Source: Flavivirga aquimarina | Lineage (GTDB): Bacteria > Bacteroidota > Bacteroidia > Flavobacteriales > Flavobacteriaceae | Assembly: GCF_030540835.1 (NCBI RefSeq) | Contig: NZ_JAUOEK010000069.1 | Span: 62,001 to 126,000, forward strand | Reading direction: 5' to 3' | DNA: 64,000 nt | Shown: positions 26,722 to 35,846 of the stretch, one piece after another | Numbering within the stretch: position 1 is the stretch's first letter | Layout: each line of letters starts with the position of its first letter | Position numbers and translations under genes: made by a program | Notes under the pieces: model-generated | Databases searched by the model: none | The model's input: only the letters and a program-made list of their open reading frames with translations | What the model was told of the DNA's origin: nothing

Positions 26722-26923
26722 AACCACCTCGTCTCTCATTTCAAGGTATTGAAATGAAATCCACTCCTCCTTTAAAAGGAGGAGAGTTAAAAAAGTAGAT
26801 TACAATTAACTATTGAACTACAAATTTAAAATTAAGCTAGAAGCAAAAAATCCTTCCCTTGTGAGGGAAGATGGCTTTGATTTCTATAAAAGAAATCAAA
26901 GACGGAAGGGTTAAACTATAATT
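26722..26923 (+). repeat. Hairpin-rich leader, copy 3 of the DUF559 unit
   Basis: Third copy of the block, with intact stems including a perfect CTTTGATTTC/GAAATCAAAG. It ends at an ATG that starts only a remnant of the nuclease gene. Confidence 0.85.
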
Positions 26924-26959
26924 ATGGACAAGAACGTAATAATAAATACTTTGAAATGA
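26924..26959 (+). pseudogene. Truncated third copy of the DUF559 gene
   Basis: The ATG at 26924 is exactly 565 bp after the start of copy 2. It reads MDKNVIINTLK and stops, against MDKKIHNHKYLEQ in the intact copies. Homology is lost after about 36 bp. Beyond it, 26960-27060 holds a fragment of the CAGTCGAA element and AT-rich DNA without a gene. Confidence 0.75.
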
Positions 26960-27071
26960 GCCTCATTCCTCTGGTTGCTGTGGAGTCGAAATGAAGACTG
27001 GAATCTCATGATTGAGAAATACAAATATTAATATTGTATCAATAAATATGATACATATCAAAAACTATAAG

Positions 27072-27091
27072 ATTCCTGCCTTCGCAGGAAT
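27072..27091. repeat. Dispersed hairpin ATTCCTGC-cttc-GCAGGAAT
   Basis: Same hairpin as at 10320-10339. It lies 3 bp past the stop of the minus-strand T9SS protein gene, so it may act as its terminator. Confidence 0.7.
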
Positions 27092-27094
27092 TTA

Positions 27095-28975
27095 TTACCG
27101 TTTCAAAGTAAAATGCCCTGTTAGTTTTTGGTTATCAACAATAATAACATACCAATAGTCTCCAGTGGGTAATGGCTGACTATTAAAGGTTCCATTCCAT
27201 GAAAAGGCGGAGTTTCTCGAGTTTTTAATAAGTTTTCCATAACGGTTAAAAATAGAGACATAAGATGTTGAGAAAAATTCAATGCCCTTTAAATCGAATA
27301 AATCATTATTACCGTCATTATTTGGAGTAAAGAATTTTGGAATATAGAAATGCAAATGTAGTGTAGTGATAAGTTCGTCACAATGCCGTTCTTTGGCATA
27401 AATGGTATATAAGCCACCATCAATATTAAAAAATGTATGGCTCGATTGAAATATATTACCATCGAGCGAATACATGAAATCTCCTGTATTTGATGTGGTA
27501 ATAACGATATCGTTACCATCAGTTTCGACCATTTCTATTATTGGATTGTCAATTTGCGATAAGGTAATTGTTTTTGTTATTGAGCAGGCTCCATTTGCAA
27601 CTTCAACAGTATAGGTGCCGGGGCTGGTAACATTAATACTTTCTGAAACTTCCCCAGTATTCCATAGGTACGATGTTACTATATTTGAGTTTGCAACATT
27701 AGCATGAAGAGTTGTATCCGTATTTTCACAAAAGGAGAACGATTCATCTACAACCTCTGGAACTTCTAAATAATCTACCTGAAGTGGTGTTCTTGAAACC
27801 GATAAACATCCTGCAATAGTAGTTTCGGCTTCGGCATAATAAGTTCCAGAAACACCTCCCGGACTAAATGAATAGCTATTGGCTTGAAGAAGGTTTCCAC
27901 CAACAAGAGCATCATACCAATTCACTATAATCCCGTTAGGAACAGTTACAGTAAGTGGCGTGGTATCATTTTCACAAATATTTAAATTGCCATTGCTTAC
28001 AGGTGCATCAGGTATTGGAATAACTCCAAATTCAAATGTGTCTGATAGCGTATTACAAAACGGATTTGATAAATTAACAGCATCTTCGGCTATTTTTGCT
28101 CTATAAAAAATGGTATTGCTTAGTAAGGGCGTGGTATAGGTTTGATTTGTTTCTCCAGAAATATCAGTCCAATTAATGCCATCGGGACTTTCTTGCCATT
28201 GATAAAAATGGGTTGTAAAAATTGCAAAATCCGGAGTAGCAGTAAGTACTGTAGAATAAGGAGGGTTTCCATCGCAAATAAAAAATTCTGTATCATTTAG
28301 CGAATCGGTAATTGTAACAGTATCTCCACAAGATTTAAAAACGATATCATCTATAGCCAAATCATTTCCACAACCACCAGTACCATTATTTCGCATTTTT
28401 AGAATAACGGAGGTTTCACTTGGCGAAGTCTGAAATACTAAAGCATATTGTTGCCAATTTGGAGAGGTTGAACTAGGGATACTTCCTGTGCTTCCGCTTG
28501 CTAATAAATTAGTGTCTGTATTATCCCAAATTTCGAATGTGACATTTATAGGTATTCCATTACCATTAGCACCACACCCTTGATGATTAAAAGGCAGTAG
28601 ATTAACCATCCAAGAAGAGAACTCATAAGAAGTGTTTTCACAAAGGCCACTAATGGTTGTTCTGTAAAACTCTCCTGCTTGAGAGTCATTAGCGTTTATA
28701 ATAAGCATTCTTCCATTAGTGTCACCGCTAGTATGGTCATCAATATCATACCAACCGAACCAATTAGTATTACTAGAAACATTATAAAATCCATCATCGG
28801 GTTGAGATGTACTATAAGTATATGTCGTTGTGCCTACAGGAAGTTGAGTTGTCGAACCAGCACCAAAAGTATCTGTAAATATAGGATCACCAGAGTTACC
28901 CGTACAAAAACTTAATTGAGCTTGTGTCTTTGATACAGAAAAAAGAAAAAATAATATGACGATATTTTTTTTAAT
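27095..28975 (-). CDS. T9SS cargo protein with type B (CHU_C) sorting domain, ATT start
   Basis: A 626-residue protein if read from the ATT at 28975. That start gives a normal signal peptide (x-KKNIVILFFLFSVSKTQAQ, cleavage before LSFC), followed by an N-terminal beta domain (G-D-P-I-F-T-D-T-F-G-A-G, W-F-G-W-Y-D-I-D-D-H-T), Ig/PKD-like repeats, and a C-terminal gliding-motility-type domain (F-F-T-P-N-N-D-G-N-N-D-L-F through G-H-F-T-L-K-R). An in-frame stop lies two codons before the ATT, and the first ATG is at 28708, which would delete the signal peptide and 89 residues. Either ATT is used, or the ATG was lost by mutation or sequencing error. Exported through T9SS if made; function unknown. 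Confidence 0.75.
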   Translation of the reverse strand: MKKNIVILFFLFSVSKTQAQLSFCTGNSGDPIFTDTFGAGSTTQLPVGTTTYTYSTSQPDDGFYNVSSNTNWFGWYDIDDHTSGDTNGRMLIINANDSQAGEFYRTTISGLCENTSYEFSSWMVNLLPFNHQGCGANGNGIPINVTFEIWDNTDTNLLASGSTGSIPSSTSPNWQQYALVFQTSPSETSVILKMRNNGTGGCGNDLAIDDIVFKSCGDTVTITDSLNDTEFFICDGNPPYSTVLTATPDFAIFTTHFYQWQESPDGINWTDISGETNQTYTTPLLSNTIFYRAKIAEDAVNLSNPFCNTLSDTFEFGVIPIPDAPVSNGNLNICENDTTPLTVTVPNGIIVNWYDALVGGNLLQANSYSFSPGGVSGTYYAEAETTIAGCLSVSRTPLQVDYLEVPEVVDESFSFCENTDTTLHANVANSNIVTSYLWNTGEVSESINVTSPGTYTVEVANGACSITKTITLSQIDNPIIEMVETDGNDIVITTSNTGDFMYSLDGNIFQSSHTFFNIDGGLYTIYAKERHCDELITTLHLHFYIPKFFTPNNDGNNDLFDLKGIEFFSTSYVSIFNRYGKLIKNSRNSAFSWNGTFNSQPLPTGDYWYVIIVDNQKLTGHFTLKR

Positions 28976-29144
28976 GCCTTATAATTTTATTAATAGCTAT
29001 ATTAATAAAAAAAACAAAGTTTATGTATCGGCTTATAACTAAATGATATAACTTATGATTCATATTTATTCTTTTTCTTATTATACTTACTATTTATAAG
29101 AATTCAGTAATCATAAAATTAATATAAAATACATCTAAAAAGTT

Positions 29145-31517
29145 TTGTTTACAGTATATATTTTAGTGAGGCGATTAGTAGACTACATAAAAAAGCATAA
29201 AATAAAATCGACAATTATTGTTGTACTTCTAATTACCTATTATTTATGTTTACCAAAACAACTTTTTAAAGACCCAACAACAACAGTTATTACAAGTTCA
29301 AACAATGACTTATTAGGAGCTCAAATTGCTAAAGATGGTCAATGGCGGTTTCCACAAAATGATAGTATTCCTGAAAAATTTAAAACCTGCATCGTACAAT
29401 TTGAAGATGAATATTTTTATAAACACCCCGGCTTTAATCCAGTATCCATTTTTAAAGCCTTAAGAGATAATCTAAAATCTGGAACCGTAAAACGAGGCGG
29501 AAGCACCATTACCCAACAAGTAATTCGACTATCCAGAAAAGGGCAATCCAGAACCTATTTAGAAAAATTAAAAGAAATTATTCTCGCAACGCGATTGGAG
29601 TGTCGTGAGTCAAAAAATAAAATATTATCCTATTATAGTAGTCATGCTCCTTTTGGAGGAAATGTAGTTGGATTAGATGCTGCCTCATGGCGTTATTTTA
29701 ACAGAAACGCTAATCAATTGTCCTGGGCAGAGAGTGCTACACTTGCTGTTTTACCCAATGCTCCAAGTTTAATTTATCCCGGAAAAAATCAGGAAAAACT
29801 TTTGAAAAAGCGAGACAGGCTTTTAAAAAAACTTTTAGGGAATGATATTATTGATTCATTAACCTATCAATTGTCAATAGCCGAAGGGTTGCCACAAAAA
29901 CCGTATCCGTTACCACAAATAGCCCCTCATTTATTACAAAAAGTGTCGCAAACTAATTATGGAAAACACATAAAAACTACTATTGATATAAAGCTTCAAC
30001 AACGGGTTAACTATATTATAAAAAATCATTACAATCAGTTAAGTCAGAATGAAATTTATAATGCAGCCGTATTGGTTTTAGATGTAAAAACCAGACAGAT
30101 TTTAACTTATGTGGGCAATACGCCAACAGATAAAGCGCATCAAAAAGATGTTGATATTATTGATAAACCAAGAAGCACAGGCAGTATTTTAAAACCTTTT
30201 TTATACGCTGCGATGTTAGATGCTGGAGATTTGCTGCCTAATACTCTGGTAGCCGATGTCCCTACCCAGTTTGGAAGTTATAATCCTGAAAATTATAATA
30301 AGACCTACGACGGTGCTGTTCCTGCGAGTAGAGCCTTATCACGTTCTTTAAATGTACCAGCCGTAAGAATGCTTCAAGAATTTGGTTTAGATCGATTTCA
30401 CCATTATTTAAAAGCATTGCAGTTAAAAGACTTAAAATACAATGCCAACCATTACGGACTATCACTTATTCTGGGAGGAGCAGAAAGTAACCTTTGGGAT
30501 TTATGCAAAAGTTATGCAGCACTATCTTCAACTTTAAATCATTTTTCGGAAACCTCAAGCGAATACTTTACTAATGAGTTTTGCGAACCTACATTCTTTG
30601 CTTCAGAAAATATAGATTTTGGAAAAAAAACATTAGAGAAAACTCTTCTTGATGCGGGGTCTATTTATTTAACTTACGAAAGTTTAAAAGAAGTAAATAG
30701 GCCCGAAAGCGACGAAAGTTGGGAGTTTTTTGATGGCTCTAAACAGATAGCCTGGAAAACAGGTACTAGTTTTGGGTTTCGGGACGCTTGGGCTATTGGT
30801 ACGACTAAAGATTATGTGGTTGGGGTTTGGGTTGGAAATGCCGATGGAGAAGGGCGACCTGGTTTGGTTGGTGTGCAAACAGCAGCTCCTATTTTATTTG
30901 ATGTATTCGATTTATTACCAAATAGTGACTGGTTTTCAAAGCCTTTTGACGACATGCAAAAAATAGATATTTGTAAACAAAGTGGACATAGGGCTTCTCA
31001 TAATTGCCATGAAGTTGAACAAAAATTTATTCAGGTAAGTGGTATAAAAACTAAGCCCTGTCCATATCATGTATTAATCCATGTGGACAAGAATGAATCG
31101 TTTCAAGTAAATACGTCTTGCGAAGATTTGGGTGATATTATTCACAAACCTTGGTTTGTTTTGCCTCCTTTAATGGCCTATTATTACAAAACTAAAAATC
31201 CGTTTTACAAACCACTCCCTAAATTTAGAAGCGATTGCATAGGAACACAAGCGGTTTCAATGGAATTTATTTATCCAAAAGAAAATAACACTATTTTTTT
31301 ACCAAAAGATTTTGATGGAAAAACAAATGACCTTGTTTTAAAAATAGCACATTCTAAACCCGAAAGTAATTTGTTTTGGTATGTTGATGCCACTTTTATT
31401 GGAAGCACTAAAGACATTCATGATATGGCAATAATACCTAAACAAGGTGAGCATATAATTACTGTTGTGGATGAATTTGGAAATGAGGCAAAACGGAAAA
31501 TTACGATTTCGGAATAA
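29145..31517 (+). CDS. pbpC: Penicillin-binding protein 1C
   Basis: A 790-residue bifunctional enzyme: N-terminal transmembrane helix (about 21-36), glycosyltransferase GT51 domain with E87-D-E-Y-F-Y-K-H-P-G and RGGSTITQQ (117-125), transpeptidase domain with active-site S347-x-x-K350 (TGSILKPF) and K-T-G in WKTGTSFG, and the C-terminal BiPBP_C domain of PBP1C (about 700-790). It makes and crosslinks peptidoglycan and normally partners alpha-2-macroglobulin. There is no ATG at the 5' end: an upstream stop at 29136 leaves TTG (29145) or GTG (29166) as the start. TTG is chosen here. Confidence 0.92.
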   Translation: MFTVYILVRRLVDYIKKHKIKSTIIVVLLITYYLCLPKQLFKDPTTTVITSSNNDLLGAQIAKDGQWRFPQNDSIPEKFKTCIVQFEDEYFYKHPGFNPVSIFKALRDNLKSGTVKRGGSTITQQVIRLSRKGQSRTYLEKLKEIILATRLECRESKNKILSYYSSHAPFGGNVVGLDAASWRYFNRNANQLSWAESATLAVLPNAPSLIYPGKNQEKLLKKRDRLLKKLLGNDIIDSLTYQLSIAEGLPQKPYPLPQIAPHLLQKVSQTNYGKHIKTTIDIKLQQRVNYIIKNHYNQLSQNEIYNAAVLVLDVKTRQILTYVGNTPTDKAHQKDVDIIDKPRSTGSILKPFLYAAMLDAGDLLPNTLVADVPTQFGSYNPENYNKTYDGAVPASRALSRSLNVPAVRMLQEFGLDRFHHYLKALQLKDLKYNANHYGLSLILGGAESNLWDLCKSYAALSSTLNHFSETSSEYFTNEFCEPTFFASENIDFGKKTLEKTLLDAGSIYLTYESLKEVNRPESDESWEFFDGSKQIAWKTGTSFGFRDAWAIGTTKDYVVGVWVGNADGEGRPGLVGVQTAAPILFDVFDLLPNSDWFSKPFDDMQKIDICKQSGHRASHNCHEVEQKFIQVSGIKTKPCPYHVLIHVDKNESFQVNTSCEDLGDIIHKPWFVLPPLMAYYYKTKNPFYKPLPKFRSDCIGTQAVSMEFIYPKENNTIFLPKDFDGKTNDLVLKIAHSKPESNLFWYVDATFIGSTKDIHDMAIIPKQGEHIITVVDEFGNEAKRKITISE

Positions 31518-31518
31518 A

Positions 31519-32397
31519 TTATTGTCTTATAAACGTTTTTAGCATACTATGATCGCTTTTAAAAGTAGCTACTTTTTTAGTTTTAAGAACTTCCAAATCT
31601 TTAGACACCCAGATATGATCTAAAGATAGTAGAGGGATATTCCAAAACCAGGTTTCTCTAAAGCCATTGCCTTTTTTAGAAAAAGCATGATTAAAATCGG
31701 TTTTAAAATGCTTTAGATGTTTAGACTCGTACGGTACATTGAAATCGCCTAAAACGATAGTATTTTCTTTATTAACAATTAAAGAATCTACAAAAGCAAA
31801 TTCCCATTCTCTAGGCACATCGGGGCTCCCTTGAACATCTACAGCATAGAAATTAATATTTGCTATTTTAAAATTAACGATGGTTGAATGGTACTTGGAT
31901 GTTTCTTTTTTTTCGATTTGAAATGGAGTCTTAGAAAAAATGCCAATTTCTTCTTTTTCAAACCAAACCATATAATATTCCGGATATTTTAACTTATCCT
32001 CTTTGAGTTTCTTTGCTTGATATTCGGCTAAAACCATAACATCAGGAATGTGATTGTTTAATTTAAAAGCGTCTTGAAAACCCCTTTCTCGTGATGCATT
32101 CCAAAATACAATTTCTAAATCATTTTCGTTAATGGTTTTTGGAATATGTATTTTAAAACTTCTGCATAACCAAATAGTTAGCAATAAGGCAGCCAGTAGT
32201 AAATGATACTTTCTAAGCCTTCTACCAATAAAAACAGAAAGTATTAAAATAATGACAATAATGATAGGTAACGGAAATGTATAAAAGAACAAAGACGCCT
32301 TATAGCTACTTTCTTTTAAGATAAAGTGAATAGCTAATAATGCTATAATAATAACAACATTTATTAGATAAAAAAGGGGCTTAAAAAACTTTAACAT
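31519..32397 (-). CDS. Membrane-anchored endonuclease/exonuclease/phosphatase family protein
   Basis: A 292-residue protein with three N-terminal transmembrane helices (about 8-27, 40-58, 66-79) and an EEP domain (about 93-292) carrying E125, the G-D218-F-N220 motif and S-D282-H283. EEP enzymes cleave phosphodiesters in nucleic acids or phospholipids; the membrane anchor suggests the domain is extracytoplasmic. Its ATG directly follows the stop of the YCII lipoprotein gene (no gap), so both are in one transcript. Convergent with pbpC (1-bp gap). Confidence 0.85.
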   Translation of the reverse strand: MLKFFKPLFYLINVVIIIALLAIHFILKESSYKASLFFYTFPLPIIIVIILILSVFIGRRLRKYHLLLAALLLTIWLCRSFKIHIPKTINENDLEIVFWNASRERGFQDAFKLNNHIPDVMVLAEYQAKKLKEDKLKYPEYYMVWFEKEEIGIFSKTPFQIEKKETSKYHSTIVNFKIANINFYAVDVQGSPDVPREWEFAFVDSLIVNKENTIVLGDFNVPYESKHLKHFKTDFNHAFSKKGNGFRETWFWNIPLLSLDHIWVSKDLEVLKTKKVATFKSDHSMLKTFIRQ

Positions 32398-32940
32398 TTA
32401 TCGTAGAGGAAAGCCTTTTGCAGCCCACCAGGGATGAATTTCAATTTCTAATCGTTCAGCTTTAACCATTGGGTCTGCATTAGCCAAACTATCTGCCATT
32501 TTTAATGTAGGTACATTATAAATAGTAATTCCGCGAATATCACCATCATCACCAAATGGACCGGAAATATCGGCATATCCTAATTCGTACATTTTACTTA
32601 AATGTTCTAAATGTTCTTTTTGTAATAAGGCTGCTTCCTCTTCGTTTTGACCTCTAATAGGTCCCGTTTTTAAAAATGCCATAAAATATTGCTGCATAAT
32701 AACGGTATCCTGAGTTTTTTCATCAACATAATCAAAAACCTTAAAACCTTTTGCAGTAAGTTCTTCTTTAATTTGCTTTATTGATTTAACAGGCTCTTCA
32801 ATAATTTCGGGAATAGTATCAGTAACGGTTTCAGTGACTTCTTCAATGTTCTCTTTTAAGTCCGAAATAGAGGCTTTAGTTTCTTCTTTACACGAAAAGA
32901 AAACCGATACAAGTAATAATGCTATAAGTAGTTTTTTCAT
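32398..32940 (-). CDS. YCII-related domain lipoprotein
   Basis: A 180-residue lipoprotein (FFSC, C17) with an acidic linker (about 25-60) and a YCII-type domain (about 85-180: Q-Y-F-M-A-F-L-K-T-G-P-I-R, Q-K-E-H-L-E-H-L, G-P-F-G-D-D-G-D-I-R-G-I, A-D-P-M). YCII-like domains are small alpha/beta folds with a possible His/Asp catalytic pair; the enzymatic role is not known. Confidence 0.8.
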   Translation of the reverse strand: MKKLLIALLLVSVFFSCKEETKASISDLKENIEEVTETVTDTIPEIIEEPVKSIKQIKEELTAKGFKVFDYVDEKTQDTVIMQQYFMAFLKTGPIRGQNEEEAALLQKEHLEHLSKMYELGYADISGPFGDDGDIRGITIYNVPTLKMADSLANADPMVKAERLEIEIHPWWAAKGFPLR

Positions 32941-32959
32941 CTGTTTAGGTTTATGCTTT

Positions 32960-33433
32960 TTAGTGTTTCCATGTACTAAAAGGCTGTTTGCTTAATTGTG
33001 AATTATAATATTTTATGTTTCCTGTAACTTCTTCTCCTAACCAATGAGGTTTCTCAAAAGCCTCATTTTCATTATCCAATTCAATTTCGGCAAGTATCAA
33101 CCCTTCGTTATCACCAAAAAATTCATCTACTTCAAAAGTATGATTTTTTATTCTGACCTCATAGCGCATTTTTTCAATAACGCCTGATTCACATAGCTTT
33201 AATAGCGACTCGGCTTCTTTAACATTAATTTCCTTTTCCCATTCAAAACGTGATAATCCATTACTCGAAGATAGTCCTTTAACAGTTATATATCCTACGT
33301 CCCCTTTAAGTCTAATCCGAACAGTTCTTTCTTTATGCGTATTTAAAAATCCTTGAATAATTCTGGTACCTTTATAAGATGCTTCTTTATAAGCATTAGA
33401 ATTCACTAAAAATTTGCGTTCTATTTCAACCAT
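32960..33433 (-). CDS. CYTH domain protein (triphosphate tunnel metalloenzyme)
   Basis: A 157-residue CYTH protein starting with the signature V-E-I-E-R-K-F-L-V (ExExK motif, residues 3-7), followed by alternating charged strands such as RTVRIRLKG, YITVKG, MRYEVRI, F-E-V-D-E-F and L-A-E-I-E-L that line the tunnel. Family members hydrolyse inorganic triphosphate or nucleoside triphosphates. Same strand as the YCII lipoprotein with a 19-bp gap, so probably cotranscribed. Confidence 0.88.
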   Translation of the reverse strand: MVEIERKFLVNSNAYKEASYKGTRIIQGFLNTHKERTVRIRLKGDVGYITVKGLSSSNGLSRFEWEKEINVKEAESLLKLCESGVIEKMRYEVRIKNHTFEVDEFFGDNEGLILAEIELDNENEAFEKPHWLGEEVTGNIKYYNSQLSKQPFSTWKH

Positions 33434-33535
33434 ATTTACCAGTAATAATCAATATTTAAAATACCAAAATTTAAAAAGTAACATATCTTAAAGTTTGGTT
33501 TTTATAATTTGAAATTTTAGTATTCAAAATTAGTA

Positions 33536-33543
33536 TAATTTTG
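33536..33543 (+). promoter_or_regulatory. -7 element directly before dinB
   Basis: TAATTTTG (consensus TAnnTTTG) ends 4 bp before the dinB ATG at 33548, so the message would be almost leaderless. I see no good -33 element at the standard distance. Confidence 0.55.
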
Positions 33544-33547
33544 TTGT

Positions 33548-34645
33548 ATGTCTAACGATTTACCAATACGAAAAATTATCCATATAGATATGGATGCTTT
33601 TTATGCTTCAGTTGAGCAACTGGATAATCCCGATTTAAGAGGGAAACCCATTGCTGTAGGCGGTGGTGGTAAACGAGGTGTTGTAAGTGCAGCCAGTTAC
33701 GAAGCTAGAAAATTTGGAGTAAAAAGTGCCATGGCTGGAAACTTAGCAGCTAAATTATGTCCACATATTATCTTTGTAAGAGCTAATTTTGAACGTTATT
33801 CTGAAATCTCTAAAAAGATAAGAACCATTTTTTTTGAATACACAGATTTGGTAGAACCCCTTTCGCTTGATGAAGCGTATCTGGATGTTACTCAAAATAA
33901 AAAAGGCAACCCAAGTGCATCGCTGATAGCTAAAGAAATTCGAGAACGAATCTATAACGAAGTTGGATTAACAGCATCAGCAGGAATTTCTATAAATAAA
34001 TTTATTGCCAAAGTAGCGAGCGATTATAATAAACCCAATGGGCAAAAAACGGTAAACCCGGAAGAAGTAATTGAGTTTTTAGAAAAATTAGATATTAGAA
34101 AGTTTTATGGCGTGGGAAAAGTAACGGCTGAAAAGATGTATCAGAAAGGCATTTTTACCGGATGGGATTTAAAACAAAAAACACTTGAGTATTTAGATAC
34201 TAATTTCGGGAAGTCCGGAAGGTATTATTATTACACCGTTAGAGGGGTTCACAATAGTGAAGTAAAACCAAATAGGATAAGAAAATCATTAGCGGCCGAA
34301 CGAACATTTAGAGAAAATTTATCCAGCGAAGTGTTTATGCTTGAAAAATTGGAACATATAGCAGAAGAAGTTTCAAGGCGATTAAACAAAAGTAAAGTGG
34401 CAGGAAAAACGGTGACTTTAAAAATTAAATACAGTGATTTTACTTTGCAAACCAGAAGCAAGACTTTACAATATTTTATAAGTGATAAAAGCGTTATTTT
34501 GGATACAGCAAAAGATTTATTGTATCAGGAAAAGTTAAGCAATTCGGTACGTTTATTAGGCATTTCTTTGTCTAACCTAAATACTGAGGCCAAGAAAAAA
34601 CCAGAGCAAAAAAGTGTGAGTGTTCAATTAAAGTTTGACTTTTAG
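33548..34645 (+). CDS. dinB: DNA polymerase IV
   Basis: A 365-residue Y-family polymerase with catalytic D14 (IIHIDMDAFYASVEQ), D108-E109 (SLDEAYLD), the thumb helix-hairpin-helix region (FYGVGKVTAEKMYQKGI at about 180-200) and the little-finger domain (to about 345). The C-terminal Q-L-K-F-D-F resembles a beta-clamp binding tail. It performs error-prone translesion synthesis. No LexA-like site was recognised upstream. Confidence 0.93.
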   Translation: MSNDLPIRKIIHIDMDAFYASVEQLDNPDLRGKPIAVGGGGKRGVVSAASYEARKFGVKSAMAGNLAAKLCPHIIFVRANFERYSEISKKIRTIFFEYTDLVEPLSLDEAYLDVTQNKKGNPSASLIAKEIRERIYNEVGLTASAGISINKFIAKVASDYNKPNGQKTVNPEEVIEFLEKLDIRKFYGVGKVTAEKMYQKGIFTGWDLKQKTLEYLDTNFGKSGRYYYYTVRGVHNSEVKPNRIRKSLAAERTFRENLSSEVFMLEKLEHIAEEVSRRLNKSKVAGKTVTLKIKYSDFTLQTRSKTLQYFISDKSVILDTAKDLLYQEKLSNSVRLLGISLSNLNTEAKKKPEQKSVSVQLKFDF

Positions 34646-34780
34646 GCAGATTTGCAAAAGCTTAAAAATACCCCAATTAAAATATAAGATAAACTATTTC
34701 CGTTTTTAAAGGTCTAATTAAAAATGCTATTGTTTAAACTGTATTTACTACAAATACATTAGTCTGTATTAACCAAGATT

Positions 34781-35347
34781 TTGATAGACGAGTCTGTTTT
34801 TTTAAAAGAATTAACCAGTACCAAGCATAAAGAAAAAGCATTTGCAAAATTGCTGGACCTTTATCAAGAGCGCTTATATTGGCATATTCGTAAACTGGTC
34901 ATTACACATGAGAATGCAAATGATGTACTTCAAAACACGTTTTTAAGAATTTACAAAAGCTTACCTAATTTTAAACAAAAAAGCTCTTTACATACCTGGA
35001 TGTATAAAATTGCTTATAACGAATGCCTTCGCTTTATAGAAAAAAACAAGAAAAGACAAAATGTTTCAATTGACGATGTTAATAATAGTTATCTGGACAA
35101 TTTAACAAGTGATACTTTTTTTGATAGTAATGAAACACAATTAAAATTGCACCGTATTTTATCCGAACTTCCCGAAAGGCAAAGACTAATATTTCAAATG
35201 AAGTATTTTGACGATTTAAAATTTAGAGAAATAGCCGATATATTGGGCGTGAAAGAAGGGACTTTAAAATCATCCTATTACAATTCGGTTAAACATATTG
35301 AAAAAAATATACTTTCTGTTCAACTTTTAACAAAAACCCAGGTCTAA
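34781..35347 (+). CDS. ECF-type RNA polymerase sigma factor
   Basis: A 188-residue sigma-70 family factor with region 2 (about 22-88: QERLYWHIRKLV, A-N-D-V-L-Q-N-T-F-L-R-I-Y-K) and region 4 (about 128-180: L-P-E-R-Q-R-L-I-F-Q-M-K-Y-F-D-D-L-K-F-R-E-I-A). The frame has a stop at 34760 and no ATG, so TTG at 34781 is the start. It heads a five-gene run of envelope proteins on the same strand. Confidence 0.9.
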   Translation: MIDESVFLKELTSTKHKEKAFAKLLDLYQERLYWHIRKLVITHENANDVLQNTFLRIYKSLPNFKQKSSLHTWMYKIAYNECLRFIEKNKKRQNVSIDDVNNSYLDNLTSDTFFDSNETQLKLHRILSELPERQRLIFQMKYFDDLKFREIADILGVKEGTLKSSYYNSVKHIEKNILSVQLLTKTQV

Positions 35348-35356
35348 AAATAAGCG

Positions 35357-35830
35357 ATGAATACAAAGGACAATAATATAACACCTCAAAAGCAACCAAA
35401 CAATCAAAATTTGTTCGATAAGAACATGCGAGAATTGCATAGCAAAGAATTAGGGTTTGGTGTTCCGGAAAATTATTTTTCAAAATCCAAGCAAGAAATT
35501 TTATCTAAAGTTTCAGGTAAAAAGAAACAAGAAAAACCAAGCTTCTTTTTAAAAAAATCGTTTGTTTGGTATGCAGCAGCATCCATTATATTATTAATAA
35601 CTATCACATTAGTTAAACCAGATCGAGGTTTGCCGATTGATGATATCCAAACAATTGTTTTAGATACGATTAAACAATTAGATGTAGAAACATTTGATAA
35701 TGAAACCGATGTATTATCAGAAACTGATATTTTAATTACATCTCTTTTTGTAGAAGAAAATAACATTGATGAGTTTATAGATAACTATGTTTTAGAAGAA
35801 GCTTTAGTTGATGAAGCTTTACAATACTAA
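35357..35830 (+). CDS. Single-pass membrane protein next to ECF sigma (possible anti-sigma)
   Basis: A 157-residue protein with a hydrophilic cytoplasmic N-terminus (about 1-70), one transmembrane helix (about 72-88) and an acidic extracytoplasmic tail (about 90-157). It starts 9 bp after the sigma stop and overlaps nothing else functional. Topology and position are those of an anti-sigma factor, but no ZAS or other known anti-sigma motif is visible, so the role is inference. Confidence 0.6.
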   Translation: MNTKDNNITPQKQPNNQNLFDKNMRELHSKELGFGVPENYFSKSKQEILSKVSGKKKQEKPSFFLKKSFVWYAAASIILLITITLVKPDRGLPIDDIQTIVLDTIKQLDVETFDNETDVLSETDILITSLFVEENNIDEFIDNYVLEEALVDEALQY

Positions 35831-35846
35831 TTTTAAACCTCTTATT

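Noticed and set aside
28679-28915. 78-codon plus-strand frame over the T9SS protein gene
   Set aside because: It overlaps the coding strand evidence (signal peptide, domains) of the minus-strand gene and has no family features.
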